Positions 56,401 through 61,907 of a DNA stretch of 64,000 nucleotides are shown piece after piece (within the stretch, counting starts at the first letter, position 1; each line of letters opens with the position of its first letter). Location of the stretch: assembly GCA_016124585.1 (NCBI GenBank), contig WGNL01000017.1, positions 118,267 through 182,266 on the forward strand, given 5' to 3'. The translations under genes and the position numbers were made by a program. The notes under the pieces are model-generated. The model was given only the letters and a program-made list of their open reading frames with translations, did not search any database and was not told the origin of the DNA. This DNA comes from Bacteroidota bacterium. Its GTDB lineage: Bacteria > Bacteroidota > Bacteroidia > Chitinophagales > Saprospiraceae.

Positions 56401-58088
56401 AAGAGCCGCTCGTGCTGACAGGGGCGCCGAAGGCCATTCTCAGCGGGCCAAATGCCGAGGAATTCACAGCGGATTTTTATGAAAACTTCCAAGGTATCAC
56501 CTTGCACGTGAGCTTCAAGCCGACGGGGCAGCAGGGGGCCAGGACTGCATCCATCACCATTCCAAACAGCGACCCATCGAAAAGCAATTTTGTCATCAAT
56601 GTGAAAGGCAATGCCATGCCTTCGTCGCCGGAAATCGATGTGGTCAACAGCCAAGCCGGGGGGGGCATCGCTAGCGGTGGCACGGCGGATTTTGGTGTGG
56701 TGGAACCAGATGCCACAAAGGATTTTAACTTCAGTTTGCGCAATACAGGCGATGGCCCATTGCACCTCACTGGTTCACCCAAGCTGGCTATTTCAGGCGC
56801 AGATGCCAACCAGTTCAAAGTCACTTCAGATGTGAATTCCAATTCTATTGAGGCCGTTTACGGCTCGGCCAGTTTTAGCATCCGCTTCACGCCTAACGGT
56901 GGCGGCGGCACCCGGAACGCCACGCTGACTATCGCCAACGACGACCCAAATGAGGGTGCCTACACGGTTCAGTTGAAAGCCTTGGTCGGGTCGCCGGAAA
57001 TTGACGTGCAATTTGGCGGAAACAGCGTTTTTATCGCCAATTCCAACAACGACGCCAGCAAGGTAGTAGACTTGGGAACCATTGGCGTGGGCGGGTCAAA
57101 CTCTGCAATTTTCACCATCAAAAACACGGGGAATGCTGCCCTGAAATTTGCGGGCAACCCCAAGATAGTGGTGAACGGAACGGATGCCAGCCAGTTCACC
57201 GTGGAGCCAGCCTTCACCAGCATCAGCATACCTGCCAACGGCTCGGCGGATTTCACGGTGAAATTTGCCCCGAAAGCCGCAGCAGGCATGCGGACGGCCA
57301 CCCTGACTATTCCGAACAACGACCCTGACGAGGGCAGCTATGTGGTAAAATTGAAGGGGACGGGTATTGCGCCGGATTTGAGCGTGAAGGTGAACGGAGG
57401 CATCGTGGCCAGTGGCGGTACGGTGGATTTCGGGGGCATCAGCTCTACCGGTGCTACGAAAGACATAGTCTTCACACTTATGAATAACGGTAGCGCACCC
57501 CTCAACATGAGCTTAAAAAACAATGGAAGGCTCATTCAAACTGCTTATTTCTACCAATCAATAAACTTGACCAACACCACCATTGCCCCAAACAGCTCAG
57601 TGGAAGTCAGCGTAAGGTTCAACCCAAAAACGCTTACGCAAGATTTCTCGGATATAATCTCCATTATCAGCAACGACCCCGATGGTGCTTATACCATCAA
57701 CCTGAAAGGCAAAGGGGTCTTGGCCCCTGAAATTGACGTGGTGGATAAAGTTTCGAACTACACGAGCAACAGTCTGGCCAGTGGCAGTACCATTACCAAC
57801 ACATTTTTCAATAAAAACGAACGGTCATTTACCTACTACATCAAAAATACAGGCAGCAAGGAACTAAGCCTCTTGAGCGACCCAAAAGTAATGGTCAGTG
57901 GGACTGACGCCGCCCGTGTCACGGTGGTTTCGGTTACTGCTACATCTGTTGCTGTTGGAGGAGAACAGGGTTTCACTTTCAAGTTTCTGCCCACCGCCTC
58001 AAAAGTCCATGAGTTCACGCTCACCATCCCGAACGACGATGCTGACGAAGGCAACTACATCCTGAACTTCAAGTTCACTGTGCAATGA
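41496..58088 (+). CDS. Giant secreted protein: TANFOR, CBM6, LamG and ASH domains
   Basis: About 5,530 residues, near 600 kDa. The start at 41496 gives the signal peptide MRNRLLPIFTILFFAKTAFA; the frame back to 41391 is repeat DNA. The first 280 residues resemble a TANFOR domain (YPVSLTGLLIPPHSLDLSVY, NEPPLLQLPACGG, PGHIYAWRVQARN). A region of about 2,900 residues without a known family follows. Near 51050-51515 a CBM6-like carbohydrate-binding module begins VEAENYALPNLP. From 51520 on come ASH (choice-of-anchor D) repeats and three LamG-like domains (near 52260, 53700 and 54765), each ending in CELKGDE and YYDFNQG-like motifs. It ends inside an ASH repeat with no type IX sorting domain. Likely a cell-surface adhesin or scaffold. 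The next gene overlaps it by ATGA. Confidence 0.88.
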   Translation: MRNRLLPIFTILFFAKTAFAQQVYPVSLTGLLIPPHSLDLSVYGTQRSQDLVFTAALTDPIELYRDTRLKLYFENNGKTLYTTDPNANFTPIRLNMNQPVQLDGFALQPYLQPEALLGAAGQGQGSVIVPEGLNRICVEVIDLERNVPISRKTCVTGGFFLNEPPLLQLPACGGNVPQTNFQNQTFTWTPLHSGSGNNPAPVEYLFQLVEIQPGVDPNDGFDFSLKILERITMSPSLIYGPTDPILQPGHIYAWRVQARNMLKPGLLFRNNGFSQVCTFIYGDGFVMPGGEMAAEAAEEERVAPQGCEVFDTDFGPIFSQDYTPAAMQEGDTVKVGWFNLVVTNIFGYGDGANGFGFIKIPMLNAAVQVSFTGLKVKPNTNRCYAVESIVATDDTQFFTEMQNGGYPVEGYFQQLQNDFENGRFRNQISSQLDLNGNPIPLPIGIQNEQSPNMVVVNELRFTPRNAYMTCTAYQVNEDGSLNGFGPTEIPITPYGVKNGARLKVAQGGGATGVYAGIFLTGAGGETDKTGMNLDCGGFKSLFLDTEFTVDSTLMKTADGTPVHFRLASSKADPVDYLGGIKKFDGFTLPKLPGYQFSMKNGQLDLSEVKKIGQNKLAVSHPETGQDNWQGLYLDDVSVTFPPSFNLLGDDKQIQLDQGSFALDATGGQGHFYKKNLLSLDKGRMGTWPYSVDSLQMRIAEGEMERTWLTGQVKLPLLDEPFPYSGEFNLFDEDKLQIQLEQGQRTMSLWSGKMQVTAESKVEAEMKDFGTAGKELIPSAKLAGLFSMSLSSSEFDKYLTGDKAVIKNRLRGIFGYNDHNPKFELNNLDIKELVIDPYQLPSERYKLLDYSIAEDGLKIEDVPAKLGEARIRYTEQDSAGNEELALELIVKQGNEIVQFSFIARMSASGNFELNRIEVQTEGVQCDCHAYVPFDRNNVEGIGQMLERVYDKFYAPDFSATQSAGSLASAGDFSSELLQNAHKKALLTEMESQLFGGFPIVDDVLTIDFLGVQLSMEQNGSDWSAAKSIERSSANFTFENIDALPVSGERRLPINLTPDLLTKMGITNTALPDNARLLISDFRVEGGTSYNASNTKVEFTLLVKMNAETYAQFVRKDVKVSPTSVDMADFYLLLDADVKVKNRFFDGTADRPGGIRLLKNAPASGKPSESQHSYAYMTCVGFHYFNVQGEYAVPFKGNVEFPEGKLKLRDLEKDKPKEAESQLKFAFVVHQKTELGKFIAGVRQKTTDGKVLNFVGEGAEGLILKAGESNEIYLDFDPDKNQKGLHEYAGPDFMGLYFNKINVEIEGLSVDEAGGNVEVEIADFHFSPVPNFGFNGLGGAFRKEKFLPYEQKKKLGGWQYSVDFLEIDFDNAWKNDNQPAHLEGKLRCPLFKDDEDKNLFSYAGNLSFERSKDKDGKFHYHPSAAFGIDGVDPEFVYKADWIPGMTMKLDGSSTVSLDWVELEGQPSGFLPSVELNGTSDIAFKRSDPSLPQALKDMWFDLEFKKMEFSALKINKSDSEGTPISSNAKLKGIRTLSMGTWGGSEDASDNIIGFPVWFDKPKFVYDAAKYEFGLTIQVQVNLSPESMLGSVGNEGKLGTDLANTATTANAFYQKNDKLEDVLGTGLSGKTTVGFYFKPENEKLAYSRTTLESVEFKGQMMGFVSVEGSLNIFKVTNEEDKKWGRGFIARAKVALGLESMEGEFEAIFQTGKVEDPVKGNFRYWFVDLELAAGGGSVFDGGKTAMDMLKNGSSAAEESGKVIGPYNLRLQGGGGGFYWNMEKLPGLNLERGDGSTPGASLSKFIYEPKKTSYGGYLTGIFSLVKQQLLALDLSLLVEVGNNDAGNMSLKKITIRGGGFMMPPSMGGRDGAPVKLGAQIELDIPNQRIAGDFSAFADYSLGVGTFKLFSLSIDSTKSKGSMLISWKDGGKFYIKAGRPNARLGAELSTFGLDFSVGNYFQIGQDIDPIPNVNEIVPGWPVPAEKAKREIDPNNGLCFGLNYNLRKSFDMAIFYAAVEGGFGFDVALGTTNQKCDDRRFGLNGWMVKGQIFAYVGADVGLQYNLGFKKGKVSVMNCSLAAMLRGQFPNPSLFNGQLAGKYSVLGGLVEGSFNLKFRLASEKDIACLNSVLSNPNAALADLPIVADKYPSDDENKDIPIFANPKLVYNLNVGHELVITDVDVNGDEITRYFKPVLDPTEGFLLKKGTTVIPCEMVAEAKSTKLKPLKMLEPLTSYTMSYKIKWQEKKNDKWEFMTGTGATEEGSISFKTGKLPDVIVSEFLDYHAPGRNQRYWHPGYASTRIKFDKAAPPGTDWQQQYFPQSKQVPNYGNVNYDYVVRLSRYDAAGNVEEVQDVPLSEYPGLKNFQIPVTEYIQVGTQFIIPTVKIQNAQGLNVGFAGLNDIITTDQKWKGKLCQLQLMRLPILPKTTTAEQKEAKTETGATAGLGEGESAAFSTINVSKTKLASNEGKIPAEYGVKVLYEYWFATSKYDNLNEKLAASSVQSYKSNVKRTDYNHPDDKTELNFSFKTTDQAFPGFTDDYFGFKNSTEGFDQFDLDRIRLNAVVTYPEAFYLKDKLWNDANGAARFAAFSQISFGETVHYDYRTIPNFNIDFGCAIGGNQLTTYNSLLNSDKALTLDNLKKYWNSRIVNPQNEQEWLGNFLLPGNGNNNLTADEITGRKLKNYSLYNGKQVLESWKGDVLSDPQSFGMIYQDQRSRILGLQYMTMRATIDKAYATAVNSAVFSNGASGVRAAAVKISERYGHSNEWNNQFWDFSEHTVTGEYVKCYNCTGFLDSKDEYAQGTFGPTQWVYTSPRESSTKVDFSPMKNWYKNVSETITGEAAAYYKGKVQINIPKLAKWQGMGQSVRSSFNSYPSYQVAVSPNRPGVSSTNGTINSNVSATNTGASAFKFSRQGADIFLDDFPRDANLVSIEIQFADAAGNFKRAAFWDGPANEVDLYDASGKRAIKYNASLPGTDGSINLSDLFNIPAEGGNTIATWSKANIYRNNNVRVLVRTNQATYTFEKNASTGLVALDNKNQSNDSRRQKAVHFSRGTGASANMLTMKMIGSAGDWDFGGCLLVDNERKQAVAHLDKNRQLTRYSYNVDGFLAATSTYTDGSPMVELDPTRNYTLYVAKAGQTEYSAALLLDKTQFWRDKVGQFFEEGTFGEANKGTVDPLGVVAYPRGTSAVAVPGKVEAENYALPNLPMLNGNGVAYKENNLNNNTFYRPSDGVGITKDQEDIIVYSIETGYWFTYKIKVQTAGKYILDIRGRANGTDRKIDVELDGKPMAGSPVTLKQTPDGGYWNPWRNAPMDITRLENFDLPAGEHTLKLKFTGEFNLDYLQFKAFAPDIEIKGNGLEILDNSTGFNSDNGTDFGNQPCEAAPKVFTIKNKGAGSLRLTGNPTVKLSGTNAADFRVVRFPSIISLEENAADSFAIQFFPTDKNLGERTATVTVESNAKDMQKQVFTFNIKATNNPVEVELRAGSNVLVSSAAQPQSGAANYFGKINQQTTVREFTLFNLGKYPMKASFNLEGDAAGEYSLQNFPTELAAGKSQNFTVTYTAASDKMGVRNAALKIQTIDCDENPYQLPLYAYIPGGAISLNEFNDFVSVPANDLLNHDFTLEAWVNVSPERKNGYLFNFDNPATIDHISLSFAGGPTGKPQLVIDNGGGVQGKWEASDKLPLNEWAHLALTVQGTTGRIFVNGNPSPPFTIVAPVNVSRYTCKIGSAELAGTAQFDEFRIWGMALSEAEIRARMNCELKGDEYGLKLYYPFNQGFAGGDNTSFTNVNDGRADGDMGGSLNWSVQRIGTKSNWVTGRNYLEPKAVCTDQFPQISLESATGKPIFSTAAASAETDFGMVKAGESKSLTFTIKNPGGKELQLTGQPKITVVGKDASQFQLSPDFQTASIPADGSAKFTVQYAPIGTGFERSATLSFAHNAQGGGSFMVNLRGEVETPGLALSFNEVGILDEKTGVSASDGTEFGTQALSSETTRNFSIKNTGNFPLIINSVTVGQGSTATDFTVKLPELRTVPPGQTTTFPVIFKPTKSGQQKATVSIKSNLTGPAADWTFAVAGTGSNPANTLAFAGDDYLEIPQPISLENDFAVEAWVNIKSYKKGWSILQFNRENSTDKMALVSNDGAMYLETTLNGVKQSTYLGGGASTGEWTHLALTARDGQVYFYAHNSNCLGNSNSPCAVFSQALPVPKGNFKCQIGAGNNFVLDEFRLWNRWLSVDEVAAHLKCELKGDENGLAVYYDFNQGVPSGDNAAISISTNKKLGVGNNGVLKNFALAGANSNWVTSENGVTKGQCLAYIANPFAVSKPSPLALIPTGSKFRDFSATPLNNEIRDTLQIENLTATALTMNLTLLGFNKQDFLLSPSGEVSIPAKGKIPVVVSFRPTSLGDKDAQINIAVAGQTSNWTSSLSGTGTPSGTALDFTGNNDYLQVPSGDYFKGDFTIEFYVKDWYTWGQPVSLLDFGDGQGNRIQLRNFPFPTLVVTKNNVPSAFGGNDYEILKGWHHVAVSVSGNSGKIYLDGDLANSFTVDAPRSSIWNNNSLGKGCYLKLDEFRIWGRGLSQNEIRARKNCELKGDEDGLLLYYDFNQGIPSSRLDTQRFGFAKDKRQGGNKDGALVDFDGVVGQSNWIDGGSPASGVCTPYQRDLVVTGGNPVLDIPNGSPATTTNGTDFGYLATSKEMERQFEIENTAASSVTISGIAAGGDFVASQPLQTSLQPGEKTSFTIKFNPATPGSKQATVSIQRSLPGEWKFNVTGVGMPLVGDIKLAVEGAKLNTYKGLNGDNVTSQVLQNASIGTPISNHSTLDMGEAKAGISPVFTLRIDNKGAKALNLTGSPKIQLSGLDAAQFSVTNWYDETPFNYAEILAEGSQNFNVKFQPSGAFGNRSATLTILSDDPDESSFTVQLKGKFVASSAVMEVKRSGSYGYDIPEPVSLSNNAPAGSLTDFGDVNVTLSKDMYFKILADPTKEPLVLTGAPKAILSGPNAEEFTADFYENFQGITLHVSFKPTGQQGARTASITIPNSDPSKSNFVINVKGNAMPSSPEIDVVNSQAGGGIASGGTADFGVVEPDATKDFNFSLRNTGDGPLHLTGSPKLAISGADANQFKVTSDVNSNSIEAVYGSASFSIRFTPNGGGGTRNATLTIANDDPNEGAYTVQLKALVGSPEIDVQFGGNSVFIANSNNDASKVVDLGTIGVGGSNSAIFTIKNTGNAALKFAGNPKIVVNGTDASQFTVEPAFTSISIPANGSADFTVKFAPKAAAGMRTATLTIPNNDPDEGSYVVKLKGTGIAPDLSVKVNGGIVASGGTVDFGGISSTGATKDIVFTLMNNGSAPLNMSLKNNGRLIQTAYFYQSINLTNTTIAPNSSVEVSVRFNPKTLTQDFSDIISIISNDPDGAYTINLKGKGVLAPEIDVVDKVSNYTSNSLASGSTITNTFFNKNERSFTYYIKNTGSKELSLLSDPKVMVSGTDAARVTVVSVTATSVAVGGEQGFTFKFLPTASKVHEFTLTIPNDDADEGNYILNFKFTVQ

Positions 58089-61000
58089 CGACACTTAAAA
58101 AACATATTTTCCTCCTACTGCTCAGCTTCGCAACGCTGACCGCAAAGGCGCAGCTATACGTTCGGGCCAATGCCTACACCGACGCCATCACCGTGACGTT
58201 TTTCCCCCTTCACCCAACGGCTTGGTCGGAAAACATCACAGCAGGGTACAAGGTGGAGCGGGTCGAAATACAAAACGGCCAAGCCCTGCCAGCTACCCGC
58301 ACTGCGTTGGCGGCGAAGCTGCTGCCGCAAAGTCCGGTTTGGTTCCAGCAGCACAAGGCCGACGAGGGCGGCCTCATGGAAGCCGTCGGTGCGCTGCTCT
58401 ACGACAGCACGTTTCAGTTCAAGGACAAATCGCTGATAGACCCCGATTCCATGCGCTGGAACTATGTGGTGTACGAGGCGACGACCCGCCCACGGGTGGG
58501 GCTTGCCACGGGTATGATGCTGCCCGACATCTTGGCCAAACCAGGCAAAAACTACCGCTACACGGTGACTTCACTCGGCGCAAATCCTTTGACTACTTCG
58601 GTGGAAATTCAGCACTCAGCGGGTTTGTCGAGCCAAAGCCCAGCGGAGGTGCGGCTCGATTTCAAATTCCCAGAAAACCGCTCCCTCTCGGACATGATTC
58701 CCCGACTGGAGAAGCCCGTTTTCCCGCAGGTTTTTGCGCTAGCAAAAGCTTACGGCGACAGCATCGTGGTGCGGTGGGCACCCAGTTCGGCGGAGCTTTG
58801 GAGCACCTCCAACGAAAAAGGCTACTACCTGCTCCGAAACCTGCAGCCCAACAGCGACACCAGTTTTACCAGCCTCGATACACTGGGTTTGATAAAACCC
58901 TGGCCAAAGGAACAGACCATCCGTTGGGCCGAATCGGATGGCTCGGACAGCATGGCCATGCTCGCTGCAGGGCTGCTCTACAGTGACAATTCCGGCATTG
59001 ACATGGGGCCGGTGTCAGAGCAGGCGCAAACCTTCGAGACCAAATACGGCTTTGCACTTTTTGCCGCCGAAGGTTCGCAGTTGGCTTCGAAAATATTGGG
59101 CCTTGGCTATGCCGATAAAAATGTGCTGCCCGGCAAAACCTACAATTACCGACTAGTGGCCGTGGATGCGCCCAGCCCCTACAGCCAGGCGACGGTGAGC
59201 GTGAAAAACGAAAAAACCGCACTCCCCTCGCCGGTTTCATTCCAAGCAAAACCGGGCGACCACCTGATTGAACTGACTTGGGAAATACCGGAGAACGTCC
59301 GCCATTTTTCCGCCTACCAATTGGAGCGGAGCGAGAATGATGGCAAAACTTGGCGGAAACTGCACGACACGCCGCTCGTTTTTGCCAATTCGGAGGCAGC
59401 CAGTTTGGATGTTTACCGCTTTCGGGATTCTGTGGAAACCAATTACCAACCGTTCCGCTACCGCCTCAAGGGTTTAGACAGTTTCGGCGAATGGAGCCCG
59501 TGGTCGGAGCTGAAATCGGAGGCTGTTGACCTCACCCCGCCGCCCGTGGCCGATGTAAGCCTCGCCGCCTACAACGATACCACCAACACGGCGCTCATCC
59601 AGTGGTCGGTGCCAGAATTGCCGACCGATTTCAAGGCTTTTTACATCGTGGTCGGCGACAATGAGTCTTCCCCTACCGACACGATTGCCGTGCTGAAATC
59701 TGACTTGCGGGAGTTCCGCTGGAAGCCCGACACACTGCTCACCAAGAGCTATTTCGTTTGGGTGTTCACGATGGACACGCACGGCAACGCTGCCCCTTCC
59801 ATCGAAAAAGCCTTGACCGTGCCCGACCTGAAAGCGCCGCCGCCGCCAGCTTTGGTCGTCGGGAATATTGATGAGGACGGCACGGTGACGTTGGTCTGGG
59901 AGCATAGCACCGCTACGGATGTCAAGGGCTACTGGGTGTATATTGCCAATGACACGACCTCGGAATTTACCAACGTGAACCAGGAAATTCTGTACGAAAA
60001 TGCCCTCAGTTGGAAGGTGGAGGACGTGACCTTGAACAAATATCTCTACGTCGTCATCCGGGCAGAGGATGCGAGTTACAACAAAGGGAAACTTTCCAAA
60101 GTCCTCGCCCTCAAGCGGCCCGACAAGGTGCCGCCACCCACGCCAGTATTGGTTTCTGCTGCGCAAATGGGTCAGTCAGTCGTCCTGAAATGGAAGCCTG
60201 CCACCGATGGGGATACCAAGCAACTGCACCTCCTGAAACGCCTTTCCGAAGAGGCTGCTTCCGATTGGGCCTTGCTTGATACGCTGACCATTTTTGAAAA
60301 ATCGTTTCAGGATACGGGCATCTACTTGGGAATGCAATACCAGTATGCCTTGGTGGCGGAAGACAACGCCGGAAACCTTTCCGACACCAGCAACAGCCTC
60401 TTCGTGAAAATCCGGTTCATGCCCGCAGTGGCTGCCGTGAAAAACCTGAAAGTCCAGCAATCGGCACCGGAAGTGGCGATGGTCAAACTGACTTGGGAGT
60501 ACGGGGAAAACGGTCAGGCAGGAATGCCAACCGACAACTACGAATTTCTGGTTTACCGCTCCGCTGGCAATGAAAACCTGGAGTTCATTGCCGCTGTCCC
60601 ATCCACGCAGCAGGATTTCGAAGATTTGGATGTTTTCAATAATGTGGTCTATAACTACGCCGTGCAGTCGCATTTCATCGCCAGCGGCGAAATGGGCACC
60701 CGAAGCCCTGTCGTCTCTGTGATGACCAAGGGGAAAAACCCTTTGGAACCTAAAAGGCAGGTCGGGGAAGCAGTGGCGGAACTGGTGCTGCGGGGCCGGG
60801 GACTCGCCATCCAAAACGGCGACGATTCGCCGACGGTGGAAGACAATACCGACTTCGGTCGGGTGGGCACGGGCAGCGTGGCCTCCCATAAATTTGCCAT
60901 TCAAAATAACGGCGAACAGGTACTCGAAATCCCCGACCAGCCCGTCAGCTTGGAAGGCGGCGACCGCACGCAATGGGCCATTTTACAACCGATAAAAACG

Positions 61001-61885
61001 AAAGTGAACGGCTATGGCAACACCGAGGAATTCACCATCGAATTTAGACCTAAAGCAGAAGGCGAGTACGTGACCAAGGTGAAAATCGGGGGCGAACATC
61101 CTTATGAATTTACGATAAAAGGCGTCGGTGTGCGGCAACCGGAATTGGACGTGCAAGGCAAGGGCGTGACCATTCAAAACAAGGACAACTCCCCCACCCC
61201 TGATGACGATTCGGATTTTGGGGCAGTGGCGACTGGCGTCAAGGCGACCCGTATTTTTAGTTTGAAAAATTTGGGTATTGACCCGCTCCGTTTGAATGGC
61301 GAACCAAAAATCGAGGGCGACCCCGCTTTTTCCATCGGTCAGTTTGTGATGCCAAAAAGCAGCAGCCTTCCTCCCAATGACGAGATTTTCCTTTTCGTGG
61401 AATTCCAGCCCATACAAACGGGCGTCCACGATGCCACCATCACCATTCTCAGCGATGATACAGATGAAAATCCCTACACGTTTGCCATCGAAGGGTTGGG
61501 TATCGGGCCAGAGATTTCGCTGCTCAGCCTGGGCGGGAATCCAATTCCAGACGGTAGCAAGCAACCTTCAAAAGGCAATGACACCGACTTCGGCAACGCT
61601 GCAGTCGGCTCGAAATCCACCCAACAATTTATCATCAAAAACCAAGGCGACCGTTCGCTCAATCTGACTGGTAAACCTAAAGTGACCATCAGCGGCCCAC
61701 AGGCTGCCGACTTCAAGGCGCTGGAGGAACTGCCGATCGCTGTGAAACCGGGTGGCGGGGAATTGCGCTTCACCGTGGAATTCCAACCCAGTGGGAAGGG
61801 GTTGCGGCAAGCCGTCATCAACATCGAAAACAACGACGCCGACGAGGGTGACTATCAGTTCAGCATCCAAGGGACAGGGCTGTGA
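58085..61885 (+). CDS. Secreted fibronectin type III / ASH repeat protein
   Basis: A 1,266-residue protein with signal peptide HIFLLLLSFATLTAKA. The start codon overlaps the previous stop as ATGA (58085-58088), so translation is coupled. Residues about 390-900 hold roughly five fibronectin type III domains (HLIELTWEIPENVRHFSAYQ, TALIQWSVPELPTDFKAFY, VTLVWEHSTATDVKGYWVY, VVLKWKPATDGDTKQL, VKLTWEYGENGQAG). The C-terminal third is three ASH domains marked by DNTDFGRVGTG, DDSDFGAVATG and NDTDFGNAAVG. It ends at the last ASH strand and lacks a visible sorting domain. The first 390 residues are of unknown fold. Probably part of the same surface assembly as its neighbours. Confidence 0.87.
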   Translation: MTTLKKHIFLLLLSFATLTAKAQLYVRANAYTDAITVTFFPLHPTAWSENITAGYKVERVEIQNGQALPATRTALAAKLLPQSPVWFQQHKADEGGLMEAVGALLYDSTFQFKDKSLIDPDSMRWNYVVYEATTRPRVGLATGMMLPDILAKPGKNYRYTVTSLGANPLTTSVEIQHSAGLSSQSPAEVRLDFKFPENRSLSDMIPRLEKPVFPQVFALAKAYGDSIVVRWAPSSAELWSTSNEKGYYLLRNLQPNSDTSFTSLDTLGLIKPWPKEQTIRWAESDGSDSMAMLAAGLLYSDNSGIDMGPVSEQAQTFETKYGFALFAAEGSQLASKILGLGYADKNVLPGKTYNYRLVAVDAPSPYSQATVSVKNEKTALPSPVSFQAKPGDHLIELTWEIPENVRHFSAYQLERSENDGKTWRKLHDTPLVFANSEAASLDVYRFRDSVETNYQPFRYRLKGLDSFGEWSPWSELKSEAVDLTPPPVADVSLAAYNDTTNTALIQWSVPELPTDFKAFYIVVGDNESSPTDTIAVLKSDLREFRWKPDTLLTKSYFVWVFTMDTHGNAAPSIEKALTVPDLKAPPPPALVVGNIDEDGTVTLVWEHSTATDVKGYWVYIANDTTSEFTNVNQEILYENALSWKVEDVTLNKYLYVVIRAEDASYNKGKLSKVLALKRPDKVPPPTPVLVSAAQMGQSVVLKWKPATDGDTKQLHLLKRLSEEAASDWALLDTLTIFEKSFQDTGIYLGMQYQYALVAEDNAGNLSDTSNSLFVKIRFMPAVAAVKNLKVQQSAPEVAMVKLTWEYGENGQAGMPTDNYEFLVYRSAGNENLEFIAAVPSTQQDFEDLDVFNNVVYNYAVQSHFIASGEMGTRSPVVSVMTKGKNPLEPKRQVGEAVAELVLRGRGLAIQNGDDSPTVEDNTDFGRVGTGSVASHKFAIQNNGEQVLEIPDQPVSLEGGDRTQWAILQPIKTKVNGYGNTEEFTIEFRPKAEGEYVTKVKIGGEHPYEFTIKGVGVRQPELDVQGKGVTIQNKDNSPTPDDDSDFGAVATGVKATRIFSLKNLGIDPLRLNGEPKIEGDPAFSIGQFVMPKSSSLPPNDEIFLFVEFQPIQTGVHDATITILSDDTDENPYTFAIEGLGIGPEISLLSLGGNPIPDGSKQPSKGNDTDFGNAAVGSKSTQQFIIKNQGDRSLNLTGKPKVTISGPQAADFKALEELPIAVKPGGGELRFTVEFQPSGKGLRQAVINIENNDADEGDYQFSIQGTGL

Positions 61886-61907
61886 TAATCCCATTTATTC
61901 GAAGAAC